64,000 nt of DNA, taken from an uncultured Caulobacterales bacterium (GTDB lineage Bacteria > Pseudomonadota > Alphaproteobacteria > Caulobacterales > Caulobacteraceae). Position numbers and translations under genes: made by a program. The notes beneath the pieces are model-generated. The model did no database searches. It had not been told where the DNA came from and saw only the letters and a program-made list of their open reading frames with translations. Below, piece by piece: positions 1 to 11,279 of this stretch. Position 1 is the stretch's first letter. Every line of letters starts with the position of its first letter. The stretch is taken from positions 124,001 to 188,000 of the forward strand of contig CAIOYC010000037.1 in NCBI GenBank assembly GCA_903862425.1, in the 5' to 3' direction.

Positions 1-226
1 CCGGATCATTCAGCACACGCGGGCCAAGCAGGGCGCGGTCGATGAAGCCCTTCGGAGCCACGCCCGGAAACGATGCCGACACCGGCGACACCGCCGCACC
101 GCCAGGACCATAGATCTCATGCACCGCCGCATCGGCGTCGTAGACCGGCACGCCTTCGGCCTCGAACATCTTCGCCGTGGCGGATTTACCCATGCCGATG
201 GAGCCGGTCAGGCCGAGCTTGATCAT
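1..226 (-). CDS. coaE: Dephospho-CoA kinase CoaE (N-terminal part, cut by window edge)
   Basis: CoaE phosphorylates dephospho-CoA with ATP in the last step of coenzyme A synthesis in the cytosol. Only the first 75 or so residues are inside the window. They begin [15 protein letters not shown], and the P-loop GSIGMGKS is at residues 8-15, followed by the family's [10 protein letters not shown] stretch. The ATG shares bases with the aroE stop (ATGA), which suggests translational coupling at the end of a ppsR-maf-aroE-coaE operon. The 3' end lies beyond position 1. Confidence 0.93.
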   Translation of the reverse strand, partial: MIKLGLTGSIGMGKSATAKMFEAEGVPVYDADAAVHEIYGPGGAAVSPVSASFPGVAPKGFIDRALLGPRVLNDP

Positions 227-1059
227 CGCAACGTTTCCAAAAGGAGCGCGCGGGCGTCCACCGAAGCCGGCGCCTCGATACCGTAAAAGGCCGCGAAGCT
301 CGGTCGAGCCTGACCGATCAGCATGGCGAGACCATCAACTACCGGCATGCCCCGCGCCTGCGCCTTGCTGAGCAGCGGCGTGATCAGCGGCTTATAGACC
401 ATGTCCATCACCGCCGCAGCAGGCGGCGCTGCGTCGAGCGGCCAGTCCAGGGCCTCACCCGTCAGTCCAGCGGAGGTGGTGTGGATGATGGCGTTGGCTC
501 CATCGAAGGCCTCTTCAGCCCGATCCAGCCCGAACGCCGCAGCGTGAAAGGCTTCCGCCAGCCGCTCCGCCCGATCAAGCGAGCGATTGACGATACGTAG
601 TGCGCCAACCCCAGCCGCCCGCAACGCCGCAGCGGCGCCTCGCGCCGCGCCGCCCGCTCCCAGCAACACCACCGGCCCGGCCCGTAAATCCGTCATGGAC
701 GCCTGTTCCGCGAACGCGGCCAGCAGGCCGATACCATCGGTATTGCGCGCCGCCACCGAACCGTCGGCATGAAACAGCAGAAGGTTAGCCGCCCCAGCCG
801 CGGTGGACGCGGCATCGGCCTGGTCCGCCAGCGCCAGCGCCGCTTCCTTGAACGGTACGGTAACGTTCAACCCGCGTACAGCGCCGCCGCGCAGCCCCCC
901 AACCAGTCGCGCAAACCCGTCTTCAGCCGGCGCGAACGGCACATAGGCCGCATCGAGCCCGGCGGCGGAGATCCAGGCATTATGCAGCCGAGGACTGAGG
1001 GAATGAACGATCGGTCGCCCGACCACGCCCGCGACCATGGCCTTGCCGCTGACGCTCAT
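223..1059 (-). CDS. aroE: Shikimate dehydrogenase
   Basis: AroE reduces 3-dehydroshikimate to shikimate with NADPH in aromatic amino acid synthesis. The 278-residue product is of normal length. It has the shikimate-binding SLSP near residue 20, the catalytic lysine in NVTVPFKE (K71), the NTDG motif (106-109) and the NADP-binding loop GAGGAARG (134-141). I chose the ATG at 1057-1059 because it overlaps the maf stop as ATGA and starts the conserved [14 protein letters not shown] region. The reading frame stays open further upstream, but that part only shadows maf. Confidence 0.95.
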   Translation of the reverse strand: MSVSGKAMVAGVVGRPIVHSLSPRLHNAWISAAGLDAAYVPFAPAEDGFARLVGGLRGGAVRGLNVTVPFKEAALALADQADAASTAAGAANLLLFHADGSVAARNTDGIGLLAAFAEQASMTDLRAGPVVLLGAGGAARGAAAALRAAGVGALRIVNRSLDRAERLAEAFHAAAFGLDRAEEAFDGANAIIHTTSAGLTGEALDWPLDAAPPAAAVMDMVYKPLITPLLSKAQARGMPVVDGLAMLIGQARPSFAAFYGIEAPASVDARALLLETLR

Positions 1060-1649
1060 GTGCTCGCCAGTCCACGCTGACGCAGAGCGTGGAGCAGTCC
1101 CAGCAGGGGCAGGCCGAGAATGGCGAAGTGGTCGCCCTCGATCCGTTCGAACAACTGCACGCCCAACCCCTCGATCCGATAGCCCCCCACCGATCCCAGC
1201 ACCGACGAACCTTCGCTCGCCAGATAATCGTCGAGGAAGCCGTCGGAAAAGTCGCGCATGGTGAGGCGTACCGTCGCCACCTCCCGCCACGTCGCCTGGC
1301 CATTTTCCACCAGGACCAGGGCCGCATGAAGCTTGTGCGTCTGGCCGCGCAGCCGCGTGAGTTGGCGGCGCAAATCCTCCAGATCGACGGGCTTGTCGAA
1401 GGCCTCGTCATCGAATTCCAGGGTCTGGTCGCAGCCAAGGGTCGGTGCGCGGGTCCTCGCCCACCCGGCGTGAGCCTTGAGTTCGGCCAGGGCGTCGGCG
1501 AGATCGCGCGGAGACAGGCCGTCATGTCGGAACGCCGCCTTGGCCGCGTCCTCATCGACGTTGGGGGCCACGGCCTCGAACGCGACGCCCGCCTGCTCAA
1601 GTACCCGCCGCCGGGTGGGGCTTGTGGAGGCCAGGACCAGACGGCTCAC
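1056..1649 (-). CDS. maf: Maf-like nucleotide pyrophosphatase
   Basis: Maf proteins hydrolyse non-canonical or modified nucleoside triphosphates to monophosphates. The 197-residue product opens with LASTSPTRRRVL, a form of the family S-x-S-P-R-R signature, and carries the catalytic-type aspartate in GCDQTL (D74). I set the start at a GTG (1647-1649) that overlaps the ppsR stop as GTGA; longer in-frame versions would run into ppsR. A neighbour pair of ppsR and maf beside the origin is usual in Caulobacter relatives. I cannot tell from sequence alone whether it acts on dTTP/UTP or on m7GTP. Confidence 0.9.
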   Translation of the reverse strand: MSRLVLASTSPTRRRVLEQAGVAFEAVAPNVDEDAAKAAFRHDGLSPRDLADALAELKAHAGWARTRAPTLGCDQTLEFDDEAFDKPVDLEDLRRQLTRLRGQTHKLHAALVLVENGQATWREVATVRLTMRDFSDGFLDDYLASEGSSVLGSVGGYRIEGLGVQLFERIEGDHFAILGLPLLGLLHALRQRGLAST

Positions 1650-2542
1650 GGCAGAACTCCGCCCGCGGCCGGCGGAGGAGGCGTGCCTGCTACCGGACCG
1701 GTCATAAGCGCCGCCACCTTGCGGGCGTTGAGCAGATTGATCACCGCCGCCGCCGTTTCCTCCACCGACCGGCGGGTCACGTCGATCACCGGCCATTCGT
1801 GTCGTTCGAACATCCGGCGCGCGGCGATGATCTCCGCGCGCACTGCTTCGGCATCCACATAGTTGGTGCCCCGGTTCTCGTTCAGGGACAGCAGCCTATT
1901 ACGGCGTACCGACAACAGCCGCTCAGGCGAGACCATAAGGCCCACCACCAGCGGTTTCTTCACCTTGAACAGGGAATCCGGCGGGGCCACGCCGGGCGCC
2001 AGCGGCACATTGGCGGCGCGCACACCCCGGTGCGCCAGATAGATTGAGGTCGGGGTCTTGGAGGTCCGGCTTACCCCCACAAGGATCACATCGGCGGATT
2101 CCAGGTCCTTGAAGCCAGCGCCGTCGTCGTGTCCGATGGCGTAGTTCAGCGCCTCGATCCGCTCGAAATACTCGGCGTCAAGCGCGTGTTGCGCGCCCAC
2201 CCGCGTGGTCAGCTGGGCGCCGAGATAACGACCGAAGGCGGCGGTAAGGGGATCGAGCGCCGCCAGGCACGGCGTCTCCAACGAGCGGCAGGCGGATTCC
2301 AGCTCCACCCGCAGTTCCCGATCCACCACCGTATGGATCACCACGCCCGGCGCGTCCTCGATCTCCTTCAGAATGCGCTCCAGCTGCCGAGGCGACCGGA
2401 CCAGCGGGTAGATGTGCTCGATCGGGGCCACGTTGTCGAAGCGGGCGCAAACCGCCTTGATCATGGCGTTCAGCGTCTCGCCGGTGGAGTCCGAGATCAG
2501 GTGAACGTGGAAATAGGTGGCGAGACGGCCGGACGGGGTCAT
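1646..2542 (-). CDS. ppsR: Pyruvate, phosphate dikinase regulatory protein (DUF299)
   Basis: This family both phosphorylates (using ADP) and dephosphorylates a threonine of pyruvate phosphate dikinase or PEP synthetase, switching it off and on. The 298-residue product has the conserved HLISDSTGET start and the P-loop-like GVSRTSKT at 156-163. It is the first gene leftward from the candidate replication origin and heads a tightly overlapping operon with maf, aroE and coaE. The C-terminus ends in a short proline/glycine-rich tail. The symbol depends on which dikinase it controls, which the sequence does not show. Confidence 0.9.
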   Translation of the reverse strand: MTPSGRLATYFHVHLISDSTGETLNAMIKAVCARFDNVAPIEHIYPLVRSPRQLERILKEIEDAPGVVIHTVVDRELRVELESACRSLETPCLAALDPLTAAFGRYLGAQLTTRVGAQHALDAEYFERIEALNYAIGHDDGAGFKDLESADVILVGVSRTSKTPTSIYLAHRGVRAANVPLAPGVAPPDSLFKVKKPLVVGLMVSPERLLSVRRNRLLSLNENRGTNYVDAEAVRAEIIAARRMFERHEWPVIDVTRRSVEETAAAVINLLNARKVAALMTGPVAGTPPPPAAGGVLP

Positions 2543-2766
2543 CGGCGATTTCGCTCTGTAACGGCGGGGTCAGCCAATATGTCGCACCGCATGGCTTGGG
2601 GACGAATCCCGGGACGATAGCCCACCGACCCGGCGCCGAACGGGGACGGCGCGTGGGGACCAAACCGACTCCGCCGCCATTTGCCAAGTCCTCCGTTGAT
2701 ACCTGTGCCCAAGGCGCTCCGTCCAAGCGGCCTTATCACGCCGCCGCGACCCCGCTCATCCAGCCC

Positions 2767-2775
2767 TGTGGACGA
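2767..2775 (-). promoter_or_regulatory. DnaA-box-like 9-mer
   Basis: Read on the minus strand this is TCGTCCACA, two mismatches from the classical TTATCCACA. It sits 14 bases from the first CtrA-like box in the origin gap. Confidence 0.4.
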
Positions 2776-2788
2776 TAGCCTTTCGTCG

Positions 2789-2804
2789 GTAATTCTTCAT
2801 TAAG
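2789..2804 (+). promoter_or_regulatory. CtrA-like box (one mismatch)
   Basis: GTAA, seven bases, then TTAAG. It departs from TTAA-N7-TTAAC at the first base and the last. It is the outermost of three such boxes in 80 bases. Confidence 0.4.
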
Positions 2805-2820
2805 CGTCTTGGCGGTGAGG

Positions 2821-2836
2821 TTAACAAAATCCTAAC
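2821..2836 (+). promoter_or_regulatory. CtrA-like box (one mismatch)
   Basis: TTAA, seven bases, then CTAAC; only one base differs from TTAA-N7-TTAAC. Confidence 0.55.
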
Positions 2837-2850
2837 GGCCCATCAGGGTC

Positions 2851-2866
2851 TTAAGACTTCGTTAAC
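2851..2866 (+). promoter_or_regulatory. Exact CtrA box
   Basis: TTAA at 2851-2854 and TTAAC at 2862-2866 are separated by exactly seven bases, a perfect match to the CtrA consensus. In Caulobacter, CtrA bound to the origin blocks replication in swarmer cells. Confidence 0.75.
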
Positions 2867-2867
2867 C

Positions 2868-2876
2868 TTCTTCACA
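2868..2876 (+). promoter_or_regulatory. DnaA-box-like 9-mer beside CtrA box
   Basis: TTCTTCACA differs from TTATCCACA at two positions and starts two bases after the exact CtrA box. That spacing would let CtrA and DnaA compete. Confidence 0.4.
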
Positions 2877-3077
2877 GGGTGCGACCCTCCCGTCCGTCCG
2901 CCCTGTGAACACCGAGCCGCAAAGGCCGTCGCCAACGGCCAGGACGCGTCCAATCATCCCCAGCATCCCCGGCTCCATCTTCGCCTTCGTTCTTCAATCT
3001 AAGTTCTTTTCAGAAAGCAGGGCTGGAACACCCACAGCCGCACTTGAGGGGGACGACGAGAGCCGCTTAAAGACCGC

Positions 3078-4127
3078 ATGGCTCACCGCACCGCCGCCCC
3101 CGACATCGATCAGCCCCGGTTGCTGCGCGCTCTTGCCGGCGAAACCTTGGACCGGCCGCCGATCTGGTTCATGCGCCAGGCGGGCCGGTTCCTGCCCGAG
3201 TACCGCGCGGTGCGCGCGACGACGAAGGACTTCATCAGCTTCTGCCTCGACCCTGAAAAGGCGGCGGAGGTCACGCTCCAGCCGCTCCATCGCTTCCCGT
3301 TCGACGCGGCCATCGTTTTTGCCGACATCCTGCTGATCCCGATGGCGCTCGGTCAGAAGGTCTGGTTCGAGGCCGGCGAAGGCCCACGGCTGGGCGAGCT
3401 TCCGCCTGTCGAGGCCTTGGCCGACCATGTGGACAGCGTGGTCGATACGCTTGCGTCGGTGGGTGAGACCCTAGCCAGGGTGCGCGCTGCGCTGGAGCCG
3501 GAGCGGGCGCTGATCGGTTTCGCCGGCGCGCCCTGGACCGTCCTGACTTACATGCTGCAAGGCAAGGGCGGCGAGCGGGAGGAGGCGCGGGCCTATGCCT
3601 ATGCTCACCCTGAGCAGATCGCCCAGCTGACCGACATCCTGATCGAGGCCACCGCCCGCTATCTCGCCATGCAGGCCAAGGCCGGCGCCCAGGCGCTGCA
3701 GATCTTCGAGAGTTGGGCCGAAGGCCTCCCCGACGACCAGTTTCGCCGCCTTGTGTCGGAGCCCCATGCGCGCCTGATCGCCCGTCTGCGTGAGCTTGGC
3801 GTGGACCTGCCCATTATCGGCTTCCCACGCGGCGCCGGCGCCCTGCTCAGCGACTACGCCGCCGCTGTGCCGGTGCAGGCGGTGGGCCTCGACACCCAGA
3901 CCCCGCTCGGCTTCGGTCGTTTGATCCAGGCAGGGGGCAAGACGATCCAGGGCGCCCTCGATCCCCTGCTGTTGCGTGCCGGCGGAGCGCTGCTGGATGC
4001 GCGGGTGGACGAGATGCTCGCCGCCTGGTCCGGCGGACCCTACATCTTCAATCTCGGCCACGGCATTCTTCCGGATACACCGATCGCCCATGTGGAACGG
4101 GTGACATCGCGGGTGACGGGCCGATGA
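3078..4127 (+). CDS. hemE: Uroporphyrinogen decarboxylase
   Basis: HemE removes four carboxyl groups from uroporphyrinogen III to give coproporphyrinogen III in haem synthesis. The 349-residue product has the diagnostic PPIWFMRQAGRFLPEYR block at 27-43 and the later GFPRGAG motif. The ATG follows the candidate origin and no strong Shine-Dalgarno is visible directly before it. The stop overlaps the hemH start (ATGA), so hemE-hemH-hemJ form a haem operon reading away from the origin. Confidence 0.96.
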   Translation: MAHRTAAPDIDQPRLLRALAGETLDRPPIWFMRQAGRFLPEYRAVRATTKDFISFCLDPEKAAEVTLQPLHRFPFDAAIVFADILLIPMALGQKVWFEAGEGPRLGELPPVEALADHVDSVVDTLASVGETLARVRAALEPERALIGFAGAPWTVLTYMLQGKGGEREEARAYAYAHPEQIAQLTDILIEATARYLAMQAKAGAQALQIFESWAEGLPDDQFRRLVSEPHARLIARLRELGVDLPIIGFPRGAGALLSDYAAAVPVQAVGLDTQTPLGFGRLIQAGGKTIQGALDPLLLRAGGALLDARVDEMLAAWSGGPYIFNLGHGILPDTPIAHVERVTSRVTGR

Positions 4128-5191
4128 CCCTATCCCCTGAAAGCGGCTCACGGGTCGCTGTCGTCCTGTTCAACCTCGGCGGCCCGGACGGCCCGGACGC
4201 CGTTCGCCCCTTCCTGTTCAACCTGTTCAACGACAAGGCCATCATCCCGGCGCCGCAGCCCTTTCGCTGGCTGATCGCGCGGCTGATCTCCACCACCCGA
4301 GCCAAATCGGCCCGGGCCAACTACGCCATCATGGGCGGCGGCTCGCCCCTGCTGCCGGGCACGGAGGCTCAGGCCAGGGTGCTGGAAGGCGCGCTCGCCG
4401 CCCGACTAGGCGAGACGGTGAAGGTCTTCATCGCCATGCGCTATTGGCAGCCCTTCACGGAGCAGACCGCCCGCGAAGTGGCCGCTTTCGCGCCGACCGA
4501 GGTGGTGCTCCTGCCGCTGTATCCGCAGTATTCCACCACGACCACGGGTTCGTCCTTGGACGCCTGGCGGGCGGCCTATAAGGGGCCGGGCCTTGTACAT
4601 ACCGTCTGCTGCTATCCCGATGAGACAGGCTTGGCCGAGGCCCACTCCCGTTCGATCGAGGCGACGCATGGCGCGCTCGGCAAGCCCGGCCCGCTGCGGG
4701 TCCTGTTCTCAGCCCATGGCCTGCCGCAAAAGGTGGTCGATGGCGGCGACCCCTATCAGGACCAGATCGAGCGCACCTGCGCGGCCGTGCTCGCCCGCCT
4801 TGGACCCGACTGGGCGCTGGACTGGGATTGGCGCCTGTGCTTCCAGAGCCGCGTCGGTCCGATGAAATGGTTGGGCCCTTCCACGCCTGAGGCCTTGGCG
4901 GAGGCCGCGGAGGATGGGCGTGGAGTCCTTGTGGTTCCGATCGCCTTCGTCTCCGAGCACGTGGAGACCCTGGTGGAGCTGGATCATGAATATGCCGATC
5001 TGGCCCGCACTCTGGGTCTGCCCTTCTATCTGCGTGCACCGGCCATTGGGGTGGACCTCGCCTTCATAGAAGGGCTCGCGGACAGCGTCCTGGCGTCCAT
5101 GGCCCGGCCGGGGCTTCATCCCCAAGGCGCGTCCTGCCCCGCCGCCTTCGGCAAGTGTCCCTACAAGACCCTTGGACGCGAGGCAGCCTGA
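4124..5191 (+). CDS. hemH: Ferrochelatase
   Basis: Ferrochelatase inserts ferrous iron into protoporphyrin IX, the last step of haem b synthesis. The 355-residue product begins with VVLFNLGGPDGP, typical of the family, and has the conserved LFSAHGLPQKVV block with its active-site histidine. It ends in a cysteine-bearing tail (SCPAAFGKCPYKTL). It is coupled to hemE by ATGA and its stop codon shares its last base with the hemJ start. Confidence 0.95.
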   Translation: MTLSPESGSRVAVVLFNLGGPDGPDAVRPFLFNLFNDKAIIPAPQPFRWLIARLISTTRAKSARANYAIMGGGSPLLPGTEAQARVLEGALAARLGETVKVFIAMRYWQPFTEQTAREVAAFAPTEVVLLPLYPQYSTTTTGSSLDAWRAAYKGPGLVHTVCCYPDETGLAEAHSRSIEATHGALGKPGPLRVLFSAHGLPQKVVDGGDPYQDQIERTCAAVLARLGPDWALDWDWRLCFQSRVGPMKWLGPSTPEALAEAAEDGRGVLVVPIAFVSEHVETLVELDHEYADLARTLGLPFYLRAPAIGVDLAFIEGLADSVLASMARPGLHPQGASCPAAFGKCPYKTLGREAA

Positions 5192-5652
5192 TGGGCTCGG
5201 CCTATGACTGGCTGCGAGGCCTGCACATCATCTTCGTCATCGCCTGGATGGCTGGGCTGATGATGCTGCCGCGTATCTATGTCTACCACATGCAGACCGA
5301 GCCTGGCTCGAAGATGGATCAGGTATTCAAGGATGCCGAGCGCCGGTTGCTGCGCATCGTCATGACCCCGTCCATGATCGGCGCCTTTCTGCTCGGATGC
5401 ACCCTTATCTGGTATAACGCTACCTATGTGCGCGGCGACGGCTGGCGCTTCCTGCTCGAGCCATGGATGGTGGTGAAACTGGCCGGTGTGGTCTTCCTGC
5501 TATACTGGCACGGCTTCCTCGCCGCCGCGCGCAAGACCTTCGAGGCGGGCGCGAACACGCGCACCGAGAAGTTCTGGCGCATGACCAATGAACTGCCCTT
5601 CCTGGCCGCTATCGTCATGGTTCTGGCCGTCACCACCGAATTTGGCCGCTAG
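5191..5652 (+). CDS. hemJ: Protoporphyrinogen IX oxidase HemJ
   Basis: HemJ is the membrane protoporphyrinogen oxidase used by many alphaproteobacteria in place of HemG or HemY. The 153-residue product has about four membrane segments, an N-terminal conserved histidine (H12, in RGLHIIFVIAWMAG) and the basic EPWMVVKL loop. I chose the ATG at 5191 because it overlaps the hemH stop (TGATG); an earlier in-frame ATG at 5155 lies inside hemH. Its place directly after hemE and hemH supports the function strongly. Confidence 0.88.
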   Translation: MGSAYDWLRGLHIIFVIAWMAGLMMLPRIYVYHMQTEPGSKMDQVFKDAERRLLRIVMTPSMIGAFLLGCTLIWYNATYVRGDGWRFLLEPWMVVKLAGVVFLLYWHGFLAAARKTFEAGANTRTEKFWRMTNELPFLAAIVMVLAVTTEFGR

Positions 5653-5722
5653 CACGAGCGCCGCCGGCATTTTCGAAACTTCGGTCGTGGCCTCTTGTGG
5701 CTTAGGTGGTTAGAAGCCGCAC

Positions 5723-8032
<2,310 letters not shown>

Positions 8033-9595
8033 TCCGGCTTGCGGCGCTGTGTCCAGGCGAGCCACAGGACCAGGATCAGCGCCGGTATGCCCGTGGCTGC
8101 TGCATAGAGGTGGAACAGGGCATAGGCGTGTGTCAGGTCCCGCGTCGGCGTCACCAACCCCTGCACCCACTGGCCGGAAAATCCCTTCAGGAACTTGCCT
8201 GTAACCGCCAGAGCAGAGGTGAGCAGGGCGTATTGAGTCGCCGTGTATCCGAGCGAGGTCAGGGTCGACATGTAGCTCACCAGCGCCATGCCGGCGAAGC
8301 TCATGGAGAAGCCGTCGAAGGCCATCACCGCCGTGAACAGGCCTGCCCCGTGGTTCACATAGGTTAGAAGGGCAAAGCCGGCGACGGCTAGGGGCTGCAT
8401 CAGGCCCCCGAGGATGATGGTCCGCCAGACCCCGATCCGAAGGCTGAGCAGGGCTGAGGCGGCGATTCCAGCAAAGCTGCTGACGAGCCCCACGGTCGCG
8501 CGCACCGCCGCGACCTCGGTCTTGGGGATGTGCAGGTCCACATAGTAGGGGTTGACGATCGGGCCGCGTAGATAATCGCACAGGTGGTAAAGGGTGATTA
8601 CCGCCAACATCAGGAGGCCAATCCAGGGATGTGCGATAAAGAAGGCCACGAAAGGCGCTGCGACGAAATTGTCTGGATCATAGAGGACATAGCGGCCGAA
8701 GACGGTCTTGGTCGCCAGATAGCTCGCTGCCGCGACCATGATCGTAGCGGCCGACCAGGCGACCCAACCGGCGTTCTTGCCCAGTGCTCCTTGCAGCACC
8801 GTCTCGGCCCCCAGATGCACTGCGAACAGGATCGTCAGGCCTGCCGCCAGGGTGCCTATCGCCTTTAGGATGGCCGGGAGGTTGGTCGTCCTGCGCTCCA
8901 TCACCCGGTCGGCTCGCTCGGGCTCGCGGGCAAAGAGGGCGCCCAGCATTCCCACGGCCACCAGCGTGCCGCAGATCGCGTAGCTCCAGTCCCAGCCCAG
9001 CAGGTTGGCCGCCCAGATGATCCCGGCGTCCGTCACGATGATCGCAATGCGAAAGGCGAGGCTATAGGCGGAGGTTAGAAGACCGAGTTCAGCAGAATCG
9101 GCCGCGATCTCGATGCGCCAGGCGTCGATCACCACGTCCTGACTGGCGGCGGCGATACCGGTGAAAACGGCCGCGATAGCGAGCCAACGCAGGTCGGCGC
9201 TCGCATGGCCGTGTGGTCCGGTCGCCGCCATGGCGAAGAGGCCGAGTGCGAGAGCGATCTGAATAGCGATCATCCAGCCCCGCCGACGGCCCAGTCTGCC
9301 TACGAATGGCGGTGGAGCACGGTCCACCACAGACCCCCAGACGAATTTCACCGAATAGGCCAGCCCGGCCCAGGACAGGAAGCCGATGGCGGCCAAGGCG
9401 ACGCCGCCCTCGCGCAGCCAGTAGCCCAGTGTATTGCCGATCAGCAGGAAAGGCAGGCCGGAGGAGAAGCCGAGCGCCGCCATGCAGGCGACCTTGGGCT
9501 GACCCAGGGCGCGGATTACCTCCATGGTGGTGCGTCGCCGCGGCTTGGCGGCGGCGGGTTCTATAGGCGCGGCGTCAGTCATGGCATGACCGTGC

Positions 9596-9612
9596 CCTGT
9601 TCGTGGAACAGG
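9596..9612. promoter_or_regulatory. Inverted repeat upstream of ampG-like gene
   Basis: CCTGTTC and GAACAGG are separated by three bases, a perfect 7-3-7 palindrome 14 bases before the permease ATG. It could be an operator or an mRNA hairpin near the ribosome binding site. Confidence 0.4.
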
Positions 9613-9726
9613 TCAAGCAGGGGCGGGATCCGGGCCTTATCAACAGCGACGAAACGACGACAAACGCGACGCGTCGGAGCATGACAAGCACGACAGTCGC
9701 TACGCACAACACCCATGATCGACAGG

Positions 9727-11256
9727 TCAGGCGGCGGCTTCGATCCGAGGCGTCGAGGTCGATGCGCCGACCCAGCGCGTCAGAATGGTGCGCAAGGCCT
9801 GGGGGTCGAGCGGCTTGGTCAGGAAGTCGTTCATTCCGGCTTCGAGGCAGGCCCGGCGATCCTCGTCGAAGGCGTTGGCGGTCAGGGCCACGATGGGGGC
9901 GCCCACCCCGGCGGCGCGCAGGCGTCGGGCCGCGCTCAACCCGTCGACGCCCGGCATGCGCAGGTCCATCAGGATCAGGTCGAAGGGCGCGGCATGGGCA
10001 GCCGCGATGGCTTCCTCGCCGCCCACCACGCGTTCGACGCTGCACCCGGCGTGGGTAAGGAGGGTGCGGGCGAGCAGGGCGTTGACCGGGTTGTCCTCCG
10101 CGAGGAGCACCCGAGCGTGGATCGGCGCCGGGGCGGCGGCGCGTTCGTCCTCCGCTGGGACGGTCACGGTCGGCGCATCCGCTTCGCCAAGGAGGGCCGA
10201 CAGGCGAGCGGCCACCGAGGCGCGCCGGAGCGGCTTGATCAGATAGCCGGCGAAGCCGGCGGCGCGGGCGGCGGGAATGCGCCGGCGCTCCTCCGGCGCC
10301 AGCAGGATCAGGGCCGGAACGCCCCGGGGCGGCTTCAGGCGGAACCGTGCGCCCTTGTTGAGCGCCGCATCCACCAGCACCAGCCGGGCGGCGGGATCGA
10401 TCTCGGCATAGGTCTCGGCGGGTCGGGCCAACCCGTCGCTGGCGGCGATCTGGGCCGCCGCCGCGGCGCGAACGATGGCGGAGGGCGATATGACCGCCAC
10501 GGCGGCCCCGCCGAGCGAGGCAGGTTGAGAAGCGTCTTCGACGGCCCGGTCGAAATCGGCTTCGAACCAGAAGGCGGCTCCCTTGCCCGGCTTGCTTTCG
10601 ACACCAAGCCGTCCGTCGAAGGCGTCCGTCAGACGGCGGACGATGGCGAGGCCGAGGCCTGCGCCGCCGGCGGCCTCGCCCGCCTCGGTCTGCACGAACT
10701 CATCGAAGATGCCCGCCTGGGCGTCGGCCGGGATGCCGGGGCCTGTGTCCGCCACTTCCAGGCGCAAGCGCGTGCGGCCATCGGCTGTCGGTGTGGCCGC
10801 AGCGGTAAGGCGCACCCCGCCGTCTTTCGTCATCTTCACCGCATTGCCGGCGAGATTGAACAGGATCTGGCGCAGGCGCCCGTCATCGGCCAGCAGGCGC
10901 GGTATCGGTCCGTGGGTGCTCCAGGCGATCTCGATCCCGGCCGCATAGGCGCGGGGGCTGAGCAGCTCGCACACCCCCTGCAACAGAGCCTCGATATCGG
11001 TTGGCATGGGCTCCAGGCGCACAGGCTGAGCGTCGAGCTTGGCGTAGTCGAGCACGTCGTTGACAAGGGCCAGCAGGTGCTCGCCACAGTCGCGAAGTGT
11101 CTGAAGATAGGCCGCCTGGGTCGCGTCCAGCCGCGTCTCCGCCAGCAGCCCGGCCATGCCGAGTACGCCGTTCAGGGGCGTGCGGATCTCGTGGCTAAGG
11201 GTGGCGAGCACCCGCTCGCGGGCTCGAAGGCGGCTGCGCTCGGACGGCTCGGTCAT
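9727..11256 (-). CDS. shkA: Hybrid histidine kinase, ShkA-like (DHp-CA-pseudoREC-REC)
   Basis: ShkA in Caulobacter is a cytosolic hybrid kinase that starts the ShpA-TacA phosphorelay for stalk and polar development when cyclic di-GMP binds its pseudoreceiver. The 509-residue product has no sensor domain. It has a DHp helix with SHEIRTPLNG (H22), an ATPase domain (NLAGNAVKMT, DTGPGIP, GGAGLGLAIVRR), a degenerate receiver (about 250-357) and a full receiver with D431 and K481. R324, Y338, I340, P342 and R344 match, in identity and numbering, the cyclic di-GMP contacts I remember for C. crescentus ShkA. The Rec1-Rec2 linker reads EDER at 369-372. It follows comM by 23 bases. Confidence 0.78.
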   Translation of the reverse strand: MTEPSERSRLRARERVLATLSHEIRTPLNGVLGMAGLLAETRLDATQAAYLQTLRDCGEHLLALVNDVLDYAKLDAQPVRLEPMPTDIEALLQGVCELLSPRAYAAGIEIAWSTHGPIPRLLADDGRLRQILFNLAGNAVKMTKDGGVRLTAAATPTADGRTRLRLEVADTGPGIPADAQAGIFDEFVQTEAGEAAGGAGLGLAIVRRLTDAFDGRLGVESKPGKGAAFWFEADFDRAVEDASQPASLGGAAVAVISPSAIVRAAAAAQIAASDGLARPAETYAEIDPAARLVLVDAALNKGARFRLKPPRGVPALILLAPEERRRIPAARAAGFAGYLIKPLRRASVAARLSALLGEADAPTVTVPAEDERAAAPAPIHARVLLAEDNPVNALLARTLLTHAGCSVERVVGGEEAIAAAHAAPFDLILMDLRMPGVDGLSAARRLRAAGVGAPIVALTANAFDEDRRACLEAGMNDFLTKPLDPQALRTILTRWVGASTSTPRIEAAA

Positions 11257-11279
11257 GGCCTCACACTAGCGCAACGGGT

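Larger units (their letters stand above)
2543..3077. other. oriC: Candidate chromosomal replication origin (Cori-like), ppsR-hemE gap
   Basis: This 535-base gap between divergent ppsR and hemE holds no convincing gene. It contains an AT-richer stretch (about 2781-2870) with one exact and two near-exact CtrA boxes and two DnaA-box-like 9-mers each with two mismatches. A second AT-rich patch lies at about 2990-3020, just before hemE. In Caulobacter crescentus the origin lies between hemE and the ppsR-like gene, with CtrA boxes overlapping DnaA sites. Genes on both sides are read outward, as expected for leading-strand bias. The origin call is inference from synteny plus these motifs; the promoter of hemE must also be here. 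Confidence 0.8.

Noticed and set aside
9596-9612. LexA (SOS) box reading of the ampG palindrome
   Set aside because: The spacing fits neither GTTC-N7-GTTC nor CTG-N10-CAG, so a LexA site is unlikely.
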